Assembly: GCA_016271365.2 (NCBI GenBank)
Contig: JADMNL010000028.1
Location: 101,717,001-101,781,000 of the forward strand
DNA length: 64,000 bases
Direction: 5' to 3'
DNA from: Neoceratodus forsteri
Taxonomy: Eukaryota > Chordata > Ceratodontiformes > Ceratodontidae
The position numbers and the translations under genes are program-made. Each line of letters opens with the position of its first letter. Within the stretch, counting starts at the first letter, position 1. Below are positions 22,170 through 33,044 of this stretch, one piece after another. Below the pieces are notes generated by a model. The model saw only the letters and a program-made list of their open reading frames with translations. It made no database searches and was not told where the DNA came from.

Positions 22170-22420
22170 CTTAGTAACATGGCAACATAGTAAATGAAAG
22201 CATATAAGGACTACTAGGCCCATCCAGTCTTCCCATATTCCCCTGCCTACATCCACTGACCCTATTCTGTCATTGGCTTAATCTTCTCCTTCCTGCTTCT
22301 AGTTCCCTTTGTGCCTATCCCAAGCATGTTTGAGTCCCACTACTGTGCTAGCTACCACTACTTTCTGTGGTAGTTTATTTAGTTTAACATGTATCCACAT
22401 GGGTACAGACTTGCTCTAGC
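22170..22420 (-). mobile_element. CR1-like 3' end fragment, minus strand
   Basis: The plus strand reads ACATGGCAACATAGTAAATG followed by GGCCCATCCAGTCTTCCCAT, the complement of the CR1 3' terminus (GGATGGGCC...TATG). It continues into a decayed 3' UTR/C-terminal region ending near 'CTGTGGTAGTTTATTTAG'. It belongs to yet another subfamily, not A, B or C. Only about 250 bp remain. Confidence 0.6.
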
Positions 22421-22799
22421 CCATGGGTCAAAATGATAATCGTTACTGTACCATACTATTTGGCATTTCATGTAAAATGTGTTTTGGATGCCGATGTCAA
22501 GACCTCGATATATACACCGACTGTGCCACTGTATATTTCAGATGCCATCGTTTTGCTCCAGTCACTGTACATGCTGGCAGGTGAATTCAAATCATATTTT
22601 TTATCCCTTCTGCAGTGCTAGTCTTTGCCTACTGTACATCACACTAAGTATTTCTGCTTGATCCATATAAAAGAAGTTGTGGATTGCTTATTTATCAATT
22701 GAATATTCATGAGGATTGTTTGCTATAAGAAGCAAAGTGCACTGCAGTGCTACACACACTTACATATGTTGCACACATGCATCAGAGCAGTGCAAGATG
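22421..22799. other. Unassigned sequence
   Basis: No recognisable element between the CR1-like fragment and the next CR1 copy. Confidence 0.45.
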
Positions 22800-24327
22800 C
22801 ATTTGTGGAGATGGGGATTGACCTTAGACCAACAGCACGCATGGTAACCTTCTCTGAGGTGCTGCCTGTCTATGGCATGGGTGAGGCTTGGGTGCTCCAC
22901 ACCATGGGATTCAATCAGAGTTTGAAAAACTGTTTCAGAGCTCAGGGTTTGGCTTCATTGGGGACTGGGGGTCCACCTGGAGGCATGCAGGCCTATTCTG
23001 GCGTGATGTTCTGCATCTGTCCCAGAAGGGAAACCAGGATCCTAGGTGATAGGTTTAAATGATTCATTGGCAAGCATTGAACTAGCCAAGGGGGGAGGCA
23101 CTGCAAAGGAGCAGGGAAAACCCAGCCTCCCCCCCCCACAAAACACACTAGTTAGAGAGGTAAATGCCATGGTAGAGAAGTTAATGGGGTAAATGCAGAA
23201 AAAGGCAGTAAGGACAGGGATAGGGCTAATAGGGGTAAGGCCATCAATAAATGTAGGGTTATGAGTACTAATGCCCATAGTCTGGGCAACAAGCTCCCTG
23301 AACTGGTAGCCTTGATGGAAGAGGGGTGCCTGGATATTGTAGCAGTCACAAAAACATGGTACAATGAGAACCATGACTGGGATGTTAACATACCAGGGTA
23401 CCCAACCTACAGGAGGGACAGGGAGGGGAAAAGAGGGGGTAGAGGTGCTCTCTATGTAACAGAAGGGATAAAAGGAACTCAACAGAAAAGTAAGCAGGGA
23501 GGAATGGAGGTACTGTGGGTCACCTTAGAGACTGGAAATGGCACCACAATCCACACAGGGGTTGTATACAGACCCCCATGTCAGGGGTAGGGAATGGACA
23601 AGGATATGATAGAAGGCATACTTAGGATTGCAGGCAAAGGGGAAATACCATTGATGGGGGACATTAATATGCCAGATGTTAACTGGAGCACCTTTGCTGC
23701 CGCCACCTCCAAAAGCAGTGCCATTGTTAATGCCCTTCAGGTGGTATGCCTCAGACAGCTAGTTTTGGAACCTACTCATGAGGGAGGCTGGACAACAGGA
23801 CACAAAAGGTAATTGTAAATGGAGTCCACTCTGAAGAAAGAGGGGTTACTAGTGGGGTTCAGTACTGGTTCCATTTCTTTTTAATGTCTTTATAAGTGAC
23901 ATTGGGGATGGACTTGAAGGAAAAGTATGCCTCCTTGCACATGACACAAAGATCTGCAACAGGGTTGATAAACAAGGAGGGGTGGAAAGAATGAGAAGGG
24001 ACTTGACAAGGTTGGAGGAACAGTCCGAAGTATGGCTGCTTTGATTCAATGCAAAGAAGTGCAAAAAAATGCACCTGGGAAACAAAAACCCAGAGGAAGA
24101 TTACACAATGCAGGGGAGGTAGCAACAACAACAAAAATGGAAAGGGGCCGGTGGGTAATCTTATCAGATGACCTTAAGGTTGGCAAGCAATGTGAGAAGG
24201 TGTTGGGGAGGGCTGGGGGGATACTGGGATGTATAGGGAGAGGCATCACCAGCAGAAAACAAGAAGTTGTTATCCACCTGGACAGACAGTTGGTGAGACC
24301 CCATCTGGAGTACTGTGTCCAGTTCTG
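22800..24327 (+). mobile_element. CR1 subfamily A copy with a large internal deletion
   Basis: It starts in the ORF1 esterase: MVTFSEVLPVYGMGEAWVLH (about 22,842), then the MGFNQSLK..FRAQGLASLG segment and RRETRILGDRFK. ORF2 endonuclease follows: MSTNAHSLGNKLPELVALME, LDIVAVTKTWYNENHDWDVN, TIHTGVVYRPP and GDINMPDVNWSTF. At about 23,790 the sequence jumps from the endonuclease (EPTHEGG) to the RT (WTTGHKR/DNRTQKVIVNGVHSEE equivalent), losing roughly 2 kb relative to the copy at 24.3-28.8 kb. It then runs through a decayed GSVL and HDTKICNRVD (FADD box changed to AHD) and stops in the EYCVQF region at 24,327. Confidence 0.85.
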
Positions 24328-24902
24328 AACTGAATGGGTATCTGAACAGTTATTTAGGTGTAAATCTCAGGTGATTGAAAGGACTTAACTGTTGTGAGGT
24401 TTAAATTACTTGTAGAAAGATCTAGTAAGTAGGGGGAGTGGCTTAGCTAGAAGGAAGCTACATTTAAAGACTGCCTTAGAAAGATTCTGCTAATAGCTTG
24501 GCAGAAGACACCAGGAGAAAGGACTGCTGTGTGACCGAACTTCTCTGCTGGGACTATATTGCCCTCCTTCCTCCCCCTCCACCCAAAGCTAGTTCTATTT
24601 TTATAGGCACAGGATTTGACTGACAACAGGAACTTCCTGTTTGGGAGCAGGAAGTGAGTGATCACAGAACAACAAAGACCCACCATCCTAGAAGGGCAAG
24701 AGTAGCTCTCCTGCCCCCTCTAGCTGCTGGAGGTCTGCCTCTGAGCAAGTAACTGGTCTACTGAGAAATATAGGATATTCTTGTCTCAGAACAGGACAAT
24801 CAGGAGCTTAAAGGGCACACAGGCAGAAAGTAAGGAGAGAGAGAGAAAAAAAACAGAGGAAAGAGTAAGGATTGCAAACAGTTAAGGGGCCAGAAATAAG
24901 AC
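24328..24902 (+). other. Putative CR1 5' leader
   Basis: Non-coding sequence between the broken end of the preceding CR1 and the ORF1 start, purine-rich near 24,830-24,860. It is assigned as leader only by position; no other copy in the window reaches this far 5' for comparison. Confidence 0.35.
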
Positions 24903-25795
24903 ATGATTGGAGTGGTGCAGTGCAGTGGCTGTGGAGCAGCAGTCTTCCGGGAGACGTTCTGGAGGATGCAGTGTTGTCCCATCTGCAGGCACCTCTCTGG
25001 GCTGAGGGAGGAGGTTGCTCATCTACAGGTTGAATTGACCAGGATTTGTGGGACCTCCTCTTCCATCCAGGGACCACCAGTGCCTCTGCCGCTGCCTCAG
25101 AGGTTGCCAAGAAAGAGGAGCGGTTGGACCAGAGTGGGCTCAGGGAGAGTGAGGGTGGTGGAACAGAGGCACATCCCTCCAGTTGTACCTCTCCACAATT
25201 CCTGTGCCATTCTGGCAAAGTGTGGTTCCTCTATGGAGGCACCCGCAGTGGAGACCAAGGAGGATGCTGGGAACCTCCACAAAGGAGACCCACAGGAGGG
25301 TGGCAGGGACCCTGCAGGGAAGGAAACAACTCCTGGTGGGGGACCCATTGTTAGGAAAGGTAGAACTGGGGAGGAAGGGAGAGGAGTGAGGTGCCTGCCT
25401 GGCGCCATGGCTTGAGGGACAGGAGCGATCCTCAGGATTGCCAGAGCAGCTGCACAGGAGAGGAGATGGATGTCATTGTCCACCCAGGGACAAATGACCT
25501 GGCTAAGAGAGGGATTAGAGAAGTGCAGGAAGAGTTTATGGAATTGGGAGGGGTTTTAGTCAAGTAGCACCACGGTAACCTTCTCGGAGGTGCTGCCCAT
25601 CTATGGCATAGGAGAGGCTAGGTGTTCTGCACCATGGGATTCAATCAGTGGTTGAAAACTGGTGTGGAGCTCAGGATTTGGCTTCATTGGGGACTGGGGT
25701 CCACCTGGAGTGATGCAAGCCTATATTGGCATGATGGGCTGCATCTGTCCGGAGGGGAACCAGGATCCTAGGTGATAGGTTTAAATGCTTCATTG
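24903..25795 (+). pseudogene. CR1 ORF1: zinc knuckle plus SGNH esterase, frameshifted
   Basis: The start at 24,903 (ATGATTGGA) gives VVQCSGCGAAVF and then QCCPICRHLSGLREEVAHL: a C-x2-C...C-x2-C knuckle followed by a short coiled-coil-like segment, as in CR1 ORF1. A proline-rich linker follows. The esterase part is spread over frames: VRCLPGAMA near 25,390, MDVIVHPGTNDLAKRGIREV near 25,465 (the GTND block III), TTVTFSEVLPIYGIGEAR near 25,572 and DGLHLS near 25,737 (the Asp-His block V). ORF1 of CR1 is known as an RNA-binding/esterase protein of the RNP. At least four frame changes disable this one. The choice of start rests on the knuckle lying right after it. Confidence 0.75.
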
Positions 25796-25995
25796 GCAAG
25801 CTTTTAAACCAGCCAAGGGGAAGCACTGAAAGGAGCAGGGAAACTTAGTCCCCCAAATAATCACGGTAGTAAGTGCGGTAAACACAACATAGAGGTGTCG
25901 ATAGAGAGAGGGTAGGGTAAATGGAGAAAGTAACAAAGGCAAGAAGGACAGGGATGGGAAAAAGGGAGTAAGGTCATCAGGAAGTGGAGGGTAAT

Positions 25996-26800
25996 GAGTA
26001 CCAATGCTCCGTAGTCTGGGCAACAAGCTCCCTGAGCTGGTGGCCTTGATGGAAGAGGGATGCCTGGATATCGCGTAGATCACAGAAACATGGTACACAG
26101 AGAACCATGACTGGGATGTTAACATACCAGGGTATATAACCTACAGGAGAGACAGGCAGGGGAGAAGAGTAGCTCTCTATGTAAAGGAAGGGATAAAAGC
26201 AACTGAACAAAAGAGTAAACAGGGAGGAGAGGAGGCACTGTAGGTCACCTTGGAGACTGGAAAGGGCACCACAATCCGCACAGGGGTTGTGTACAGACCC
26301 CCATGTCAGGGGGAGGGAATGGACAACGATATGATAGAAGGCATTCTTAGAATGGCAGAGAAAGGGGGAGATACTATTGATGGGAGACCTGAATATGCCA
26401 GATGTTAACTGGAGCACATTTGCTGCAGCCACATCCAAGAGCAGGGCCATCCTTAATGCCCTACAGGTGGCAGGCATTAGACAGCTAGTTTCAGAACCCA
26501 CTCGTGAGGGAGCAATCTTAGACCTCGTACTCTCAAACGGGGGCAGTGAGAGGATCTCTGATCTAGAAGTGGGTTGCCATCTGGGAACAAGTGACCATCA
26601 AACAGTGTGGTTCACATTAAACTCAGCTACAGAGTCAAGCCATACAAAAGTGAAGGTACTGGACTTTAGGAGGGCTGACTTTGGCAAGATGGGAGAGTGC
26701 CTCAGAAAAGCACTAGCAAACAGGCTAGAAGGAGGTGTGGAGCAACAATGGGGAATCATCAAACTGCCATCACAGAGGCAACAAGCCTTTGTGTGAAGCA
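25996..26800 (+). pseudogene. CR1 ORF2 endonuclease domain, frameshifted
   Basis: An APE-type endonuclease in several frames: STNA..SLGNKLPELVALME, ITETWYTENHDWDVNIPG, RVALYVKEGIKATEQKSKQ and TIRTGVVYRPPCQG. An open segment from 26,377 reads MGDLNMPDVNWSTFAAATS (the D-x-N motif), EPTREGAILDLVLSNGG and LGTSDHQTVWFTL (the catalytic Ser-Asp-His motif). The enzyme nicks target DNA to prime reverse transcription. A one-base insertion near 26,008 and a break near 26,370 prevent expression. The residues forming the active site are otherwise still readable. Confidence 0.8.
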
Positions 26801-27070
26801 AATAAACAAATCAAAATGAAAGAAAAAGCCACTATGGTTCTCAAAAGAGGTGGCTGTGAAAGTCAGGAAGAAAAAGATAGCATTCCGGAAGTATAAGGAA
26901 ACACAGAAGGAGCAGGACAGAGAGCTGTACCAGTTAAGGCAGAAGGAAGCAGGGAGGGAAGTCAGAATAGTAAAGGCCCAAACTGAGGAAAAGATAGCCA
27001 ACTCAGTTAAGAAGGGGGATAAAACCTTTTATAGGTACATCAGCGAGTAGAGAAAACAAAGGGAGGGATA

Positions 27071-28490
27071 GTGAGGCTGAATAGAATGAATGGTGGGTGG
27101 GCAGAGGGGGACAGTGAAAAAGCAGGGATACTGAATGAATATTTCTGCTCAGTATTCACAAAAGAGGAGGGGGAAGTGCCTAATCCAATTAACAGAAGCA
27201 CTCTTGATAGGGGGTCGATCCCAGTTCTTTCACAGAAGAAAGGGTTCTGCAAGAACTCCTAAAACTGAAGGTGGACAAAGCAATGGGTCCTGATGGAATT
27301 CACCCCAGAATTCTAAAAGAATTAAGGGAGGAACTAGTGAAACCACTGGCTACTCTTTTTAATAAATTATGGGAGGATGGTGTGGTACCCGAGGACTGGA
27401 GGAAGGCGGATGTGATTCCCCTTCACAAAAGTGGGACCAAGACAGAGGCAGGAAACTACAGACCTGTCAGTCTGACCTCTGTGGTAGGGAAAGTGATGGA
27501 GTCACTTCTGAAGGAAAGAATAGTTGAGTACCTAGAGGCCAGTGGAGCACAGGACCCAAGGCAGCATGGGTTCACAGCGGAAAGGTCATGTCAGACGAAT
27601 CTAATAGATTTCTTTGACTGGGTGACCAAAGTAGTAGACCAGGAGGGCTGTGGACATGGCCTACCTAGACTTTAGCAAGGCATTTGATCCAGTCCACACA
27701 AAAGATTAATAGTCAAATTAACCAGCCTGGGAGTGGGTCCCAGGGTGGTAGCCTGGGTAAAACATTGGCTGCACAACAAGACACAGAAGGTAATTGTAAA
27801 TGGAGTCCACTCTGAAGAAAGAGGGTTACTAGTGGGGTACCGCAGGGTTCAGTATTGGGTCCAGTCCTTTTTAATGTCTTCATCAGTGACATTGCAGAGG
27901 GACTGGAAGGAAAAGTATGCCTTTTTGCAGATGACACAAAGATCTGCAACAGGGTTGATACACAAGGAGGTGTGGAAAGGATGAAAGGGACTTGGCAAGG
28001 TTGGAGGAATGGTCAGAAGTATGGCAGCTAGGATTCAATGCAAAGAAGTGCAAAATAATGCACCTGGGAAACAAGAACCCAGGGAAAGAATACACAATGG
28101 GTGGGGAGGTAGTAACAACAACAAAAAAGGAAAGGGACCTGGGGGTAATCATATCAGATGACCTTAAGGTTAGCAATCAATGTGAGAAGGCAGTAGGGAG
28201 GGCTGGGGTATACTGGGATGTATAGGGAGAGGCAACAGCAGCAGAAACAGGAAGTTGTTATCCCTCTGTACAGACAGTTGGTGAGACCCCATCTGAGTAC
28301 TGTGTCCAGTTCTGGAGACCTCATCTCCAAGGACATAGACAGGATAGAGGTAGTCCAGAGGAGGGCAACTAAAATGGTGCAGGGTCTGCAAGAGAGCCGT
28401 ATGAGGAGAGACTAAAGGAGCTTAATATGTATACCCTTGAGGAAAGAAGGGAGAGGGGGGACATGATAGAAACTTTAAAGTACCTCAGTG
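27071..28490 (+). pseudogene. CR1 ORF2 RT and C-terminus, frameshifted
   Basis: Pre-RT GWAEGDSEKAGILNEYFCSV, then an open segment at 27,271-27,675: MDKAMGPDGIHPRILKELRE, VPEDWRKADVIPLHKSGTK, NYRPVSLTSVVGKVMESLL and QHGFTAERSCQTNLIDFFDW. A frame shift at about 27,660 precedes DFSKAFD. Decayed GVPQGS is near 27,838, and the LFADD box has its Asp codons at 27,930-27,935. WQLGFNAKKCKIMHLGNKNP begins near 28,024. LGVIISDDLKV and a frame-broken YRQLVRPHL stretch lead to RRERGD at about 28,450. The RT catalytic residues are intact, but the frame is not. Confidence 0.8.
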
Positions 28491-28838
28491 GAATCAACAA
28501 AGTCCAAGAGGGTAGCATCTTTCAGAAAAAGAGACTTACAAGAACAAGGGGACACAATTTGAAGAAAGCGGGGGGACGCTCAGGGGCAATGTGAGGAAGT
28601 ATTTTTTCACAGAGAGGGTGGTGGATGCATGGAACAGCCTTCCTGAGTAGGTTGGGGTGTCTAAAACTGTGGGAGAATTCAAGAATGCATGGGACAGACA
28701 TAAGGCAATTTCTGAGGGGTAGGAAGAAATAGGCTGTTGCTTAAATAGGATCTGCAGCTTATCCTCTAGGTAGTGAAATGGGCATACAAAGTAAGCCAAG
28801 CTGTCCTTATCTGCTGTCAAAGTATATGTTTCTATGAA

Positions 28839-29188
28839 AGACTCTAACATGTTTCAATATAAGAAAAATAGGAGGACAAGAGGACACAGCATGAGATTAG
28901 AGGGAGGCCGGTTAATGGGTAATGCGAGGAATTTCTTTTTCACAGAAAGGGTGGTGGATGCATGGAACGGCCTACCTCAGGAAGTGGTGGATATGAATAC
29001 AGTGCAGCACTTGAAACAGGCATAGGATAGGCATAAGGGAGAAATACAGATGAGTATGCATAGATAGGCCACAGACAGAGCACAGGCAGATGGCACATTT
29101 ATATGGTAGAAAAAGAAATGGGCAGACTGGATGGGCTTTAAGGTCCTTATCTGCCTTCAACTTCTATGTTTCTATGTTTCTATGTTTC
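28839..29188 (+). mobile_element. CR1 subfamily B 3' end
   Basis: It starts directly after the preceding CR1 tail at SNMFQYKKNRRTRGHSMRLE, the block also seen in the 14-15 kb copy, then FFFTERVVDAWNGLPQEVVD. The 3' UTR ends at about 29,188 with three TTTCTATG-type units. It is heavily 5'-truncated (about 350 bp remain). Confidence 0.85.
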
Positions 29189-29667
29189 ATAGGAAGGGGC
29201 ATCACAAGTAGAAAAAGGGAAGTGGTTATCCCTCTGTACAGACAGTTGGTGAGACACCATCTGGAATACAGTGAACGGAGGGACGGGGGGACATGATAGA
29301 AACTTTCAAGTACCTCAAGGGAATCAACAAAGTCCAGGAGGGTAGCATCTTTCAGAAAAAGAGATGTGTAAGAACAAGGGGGCACAATTTAAAGATAGAG
29401 GGGGGACGGCTCAGGGGTAATGTGAGGAAATTTTTTTTCACGGAGAGAGTGGTGGATGCATGGAACCGCCTTCCTGGGGAGGTTGTTGGGTCTAAAACAG
29501 TGGGGGAATTCAAACATGCATGGGACAGACATAAGGCAATTGTAATGGGGGTTGCAGGAAGTAGGCTGTTGGTTAACTAGAATCTGCAGCTTATCCAATA
29601 GGAAGAGAAATGGGCAGACTGGGTGGGCCAAGTGGTCCTTATCTGCCGTCAAAGTCTATGTTTCTAT
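29189..29667 (+). mobile_element. CR1 subfamily A 3' end with internal deletion
   Basis: It begins immediately after the subfamily B tail with IGRGITSRKREVVIPLYRQL, then jumps near 29,270 to GGTGGDMIETFKYLKGINKV-like sequence, losing about 100 bp around the WRPHL segment. It continues FFTERVVDAWNRLPGEVVGS and closes with CTTATCTGCCGTCAAAGTC and TTTCTATG at about 29,667. Confidence 0.85.
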
Positions 29668-29725
29668 GTAAAATGGGCAGACTAGATGGGCCAAGCAGTC
29701 TATATCTGCCATCAAACTGTATTCT
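29668..29725 (+). repeat. Duplicated CR1 terminal segment
   Basis: AAATGGGCAGACTAGATGGG repeats the last about 58 bp of the upstream CR1 tail (29,609-29,660), ending TATATCTGCCATCAAACTG. It is a second, truncated terminus or a short tandem duplication. Confidence 0.6.
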
Positions 29726-29732
29726 ACATCAT

Positions 29733-29766
29733 AACTGCACCCGACCTACCAAAATCGGGTGCAGTT
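29733..29766. repeat. Perfect 12-bp inverted repeat with 10-nt loop
   Basis: AACTGCACCCGA (29,733-29,744) pairs with TCGGGTGCAGTT (29,755-29,766); pairing extends about three more bases with one G-T wobble. It lies just beyond the CR1 tail, in sequence I cannot assign. Confidence 0.6.
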
Positions 29767-30049
29767 GTGGCATAAGTGTTTGGCGCAGCTACGTCAAAAA
29801 GGGTTTGATGAGGGTTTCCTGTAAGCCATGTCACCTTTTAAAACTAGGCTCCATGTCTTTTTAATTGCTTAGTTCTGCCATTTCTTTACCACCATTACTA
29901 CTGTTATGAATGTTTGTATTTTGTTGTTAAAACTTGTTCAATAAGAAGATTAACTAAACAATATGAGAAAACTGTATTGTCTAGTAAACTGTGATAGCTG
30001 AAACATCAGATTTATGAGAATACATGCTGAAGTGCAGAGTTGCTCTTCA

Positions 30050-30580
30050 AGATGGCTCCCTTCTAGCTGGCCCGTTGGCACTGGAGATTGCGGCACTGGT
30101 CACTACACCTTGTGCCATGCTGGCGACCCCAGGTTCGGGAAGGAGCCCAGATCGCCAGGGGTTGGCAGGGGTGAGAGAGGATTGAGCATCCAGAGGACTG
30201 CGCTCCTCTCCTCTTTCGGGGGTGGGAGGTCCTGTCATCCCACTCGTTGACTGCCCTCTGGCGGTGGCTGGAGGGTAGTACGGGTTGGGAGGCATGTAAC
30301 TGGCGTCATTACGTCGGTGGGCAGGGGCGGATGAGAGAAAATGTAAACAAGGGAACTGGCAGGCTCCATGATGGTCCGACACATCCCCGCGGACACTCCG
30401 ACTTCTGGATTATGCTCTGGGGGAGGGAGAAAATTGATGATCCCCTCCCTGGCCCCATAGCGGGGGGGCAAGCCGTGTGGGAATTATGGGGTTGGTCAGG
30501 GCAGGAATGCTCGGGCACAGAGGATAAGTCCCTCCGAGGGAGGACCACAGCCGCCTGCCAGGCTTCAGGGGGATAAAAAT
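30050..30580 (+). mobile_element. Candidate GC-rich SINE, copy 1
   Basis: A GC-rich island in AT-rich surroundings. The head has tRNA-like features: GGCCCGTTGGCACTGG near 30,068 as a weak A-box region and CCCAGGTTCGGGAAGG near 30,127 in the B-box position. The end, GCTTCAGGGGGATAAAAATC (30,562-30,582), is A-rich. Length and layout resemble the islands at 33.05, 36.63 and 62.71 kb. Encoded frames here have no domain pattern. Confidence 0.4.
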
Positions 30581-30689
30581 CTATATGGAAAAAAGATGGC
30601 TCCCTTCTGCCTAAAAGATGTAAATTAATCTGTGCATAGTGAAAGTATTTTTTAACAGGTGTATTCTATTATAAGGTACTCTCTCAAAT

Positions 30690-31140
30690 GGGCATCACTG
30701 TTCACGCATCTACTACTCTCCAATCTGATGGTACCTTCCCACCCCAGCTTCTGAGGAGCTGTTGAACAGTTCGGTTGGGGGGTGCTGCCAGAGCCTGGCT
30801 AGTCTCTTTCATCACCCTTGGGTGAATCCTATCTGGGTCAGGGGATTTGTTTATTTTGGGATTTAGCAATCTCTTGTGCACTCTTGCCACAGTAATCACC
30901 CCCCACCTCTAACCTTTGTTCTGAGGGATCTCCTCCCCACAAAAAAGTGTTACCCTACTTTCAGGTACAGATTCTGAGGCCTCTGCCATGAACAGAACTG
31001 AAAAAATCCTTAAGGATACACACTTGCCCACATCATCCTCAATGCTTACTCACTCCTTCCTCTTCCTTTCAATGCTCTCCCTCGTCTGTCTTTTTTCATT
31101 CATATAGATAAAAAGTGCTCTATCAGATCCTAAAACACTT
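30690..31140 (-). mobile_element. CR1/L3-like LINE RT fragment, minus strand
   Basis: The minus-strand frame (30,899-30,702) reads VHKRLLNPKINKSPDPDRIH, PRVMKETSQALAAPPNRTV and VPSDWRVVDA. These match the CR1/L3 pattern L..L..NKSPGPDGIHPRVLKEL...VP.DWR.A.V, with the final motif decayed. Upstream to about 31,140, a decayed EYF.SVFT-like region can be followed. It is older and more divergent than the A, B and C subfamilies. Confidence 0.55.
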
Positions 31141-32598
31141 CTGCATTTTCAGTTCCATTGTAACCCTTCATGCCATTGTGTGACGATGTGTCCCTAACCA
31201 GACAACCAAAGACACACAAACTGTGCACTCATGGAGGGATGCTGGCGCTGCCAAAAGCCACACTGGACATACAAGGAAAACACAAACTGATGCACTTATA
31301 GGAACTTAATGCAATGTAAAAAAAATAAAATAATTAAACTTGTTTATTTAGCCACAAGCTGAAGTGTACAGCACTTACCACAAGCTTCAAGTTCAAGGAA
31401 TGACACTTTGCAATGGGCTTGTGCATTGGGTTTCTTCAAGTATATTGTCTGTTTTTTAGTTTGTTTTTGTCATCTGCTTGGAGTGGTGGTTATACCACTA
31501 TCGGCCAGATTTATCGTCCGTCACAGAGCATGGGCAGAGGATTTACCCTTTAGTTTCCCCAGGCTGCAACTTCCCAGCCTGTAGGGATGCCAGTGGGGAT
31601 CTAGGTGGTGGCAGAAGCACACTGCCCAAACTCATCTTTATGCCCCCCTCCCGTGTCTTGGCAGCTACTTCACCACTTGTACACCTACAGGTGATGGTAG
31701 CACTACAAAGCAGTTAGCCCTCACACCCTCCCCAGAGAACAGCGTACATTAGGATGCTCAATCTACTTCTCTCAGCTGGCCCCCAATAATCCAGACTTGT
31801 TCCTGTACTCGGGTTGCCAGCACCGCAAGTGACAGCGCTACTGATGCGCCAATGGCCTGGCCTCAGTTTGGGTTTCTTTTATTGTTTGGTATTCCCTGAC
31901 CCGTGATCCTTCCTCCTCCCCAGAGCCGTGCATAGCATCAAACAACCTCGTGTACAATAGCTGCATGGCGTACATACACCCCCTTTGCAAGGGAACAGAC
32001 TACCCAGTCCACTATGAGGGGTTACTACTGCTGCGGGTATCAGCACCAGCCTACCCCAGGTGGGACCTCTGTAGCTCATTGCCTTTCTCCTAGCCTGACA
32101 ACTCAATACCAGTGACCCGTATCCACTCTTGAACCGAGGTCATCAGCAGTTGTGTCATCAGTTGTTCCCATCCTAACAGTACTGAAAATAAGGCCTCACT
32201 CACCAAATTTTGTATGAAAAATATATCCCCTTGTTGTAAACAATGTCCCCTCCAGGCCACCATCAGGTTCATATTGCCTCTCTCTGGCAATGGTGTTATT
32301 CAAGTTAACCAGTCAATTATTATCATTGATAAAGCGCACATATGTGTGAAATGTCAGAGAATGGGGCACACTTGTGTTGGCATCTGCAATTTTGCATTTG
32401 TGAGTAAAGTCTTTTTACAAATATTATCAAAGACTATGGTGGTTATTTATGCTTCAGATCCCATCACTGGAATGTGTGTAGCCCAGCTTCATTGACCGTT
32501 TCATTCTGCTGCTGCACACCTTGGCTCCACACAACCTGCTTTGAGCATCTCTTTCTCTTGCAACATTGAGATTCAAGTTCATAGCCCTTAACATCAAT
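31141..32598. other. Unassigned sequence
   Basis: A mix of GC-rich and AT-rich stretches, with an A-rich run at 31,317-31,340. No exon, LTR pair or known tail could be supported. Confidence 0.45.
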
Positions 32599-32610
32599 CA
32601 CACACACACA

Positions 32611-32657
<47 letters not shown>
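32599..32657. repeat. (CA)n microsatellite
   Basis: About 29 CA dinucleotides with one CT interruption near 32,612. Confidence 0.95.
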
Positions 32658-32659
<2 letters not shown>

Positions 32660-33044
32660 TATGGACCAGGTAAATGACCCCATGGTATAACCTGTGGTGA
32701 AGCCATGAGTGATGTCACAGGGGTCAGGGATTACAAACAGAATATACTGTACCTGTGTACCACAGTTCAAAGGTCACAGATTGCTGTTGTACCTGTCTGT
32801 GGTACAATAGCTTTTTAACTAGAATGGAACCTCGTGCCACCTACTGTTTTACTTTTATTCCCCCTCACACAGAACACAGACCCTCTCCTAACACAAAATC
32901 TCTCATCTTTCATCGCTTTAAAAAACACAAACTCACCTGGGTGTGTTTTTAGCAGCTGAAAGAGGGTGGGTTTCTCTGTTTTACTAACAATAAAAATGCA
33001 GCTGAAGAGTTCTTTTATGTTTCAAACTATATGCTATATAAAAA

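Larger units (their letters stand above)
24328..28838 (+). mobile_element. Near-full-length CR1 subfamily A (about 4.5 kb)
   Basis: The only CR1 copy here with all parts in order: a non-coding leader (24,328-24,902), ORF1 (24,903 to about 25,790), ORF2 endonuclease (about 25,996-26,800), a linker with a lysine/glutamate-rich segment (26,850-27,050), RT (27,071-28,230), a C-terminal region to about 28,490 and a 3' UTR. The UTR ends in a CTTATCTGCTGTCAAAGT-type tail and TTTCTATG at 28,828-28,838. Indels and stops occur throughout, for example near 26,005, 26,370, 27,050, 27,660, 27,830 and 28,212, so it cannot make protein. The exact 5' end is uncertain: the previous copy is cut off at the same point, and what lies between could be leader or unrelated DNA. 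Confidence 0.85.

Noticed and set aside
24328..25800. Host gene with zinc-finger-like N-terminus
   Set aside because: C-x2-C knuckle, esterase blocks and the position upstream of endonuclease and RT identify it as CR1 ORF1.
32464..32718. Cys/Val repeat open frame
   Set aside because: It is the (CA)n microsatellite read as protein.
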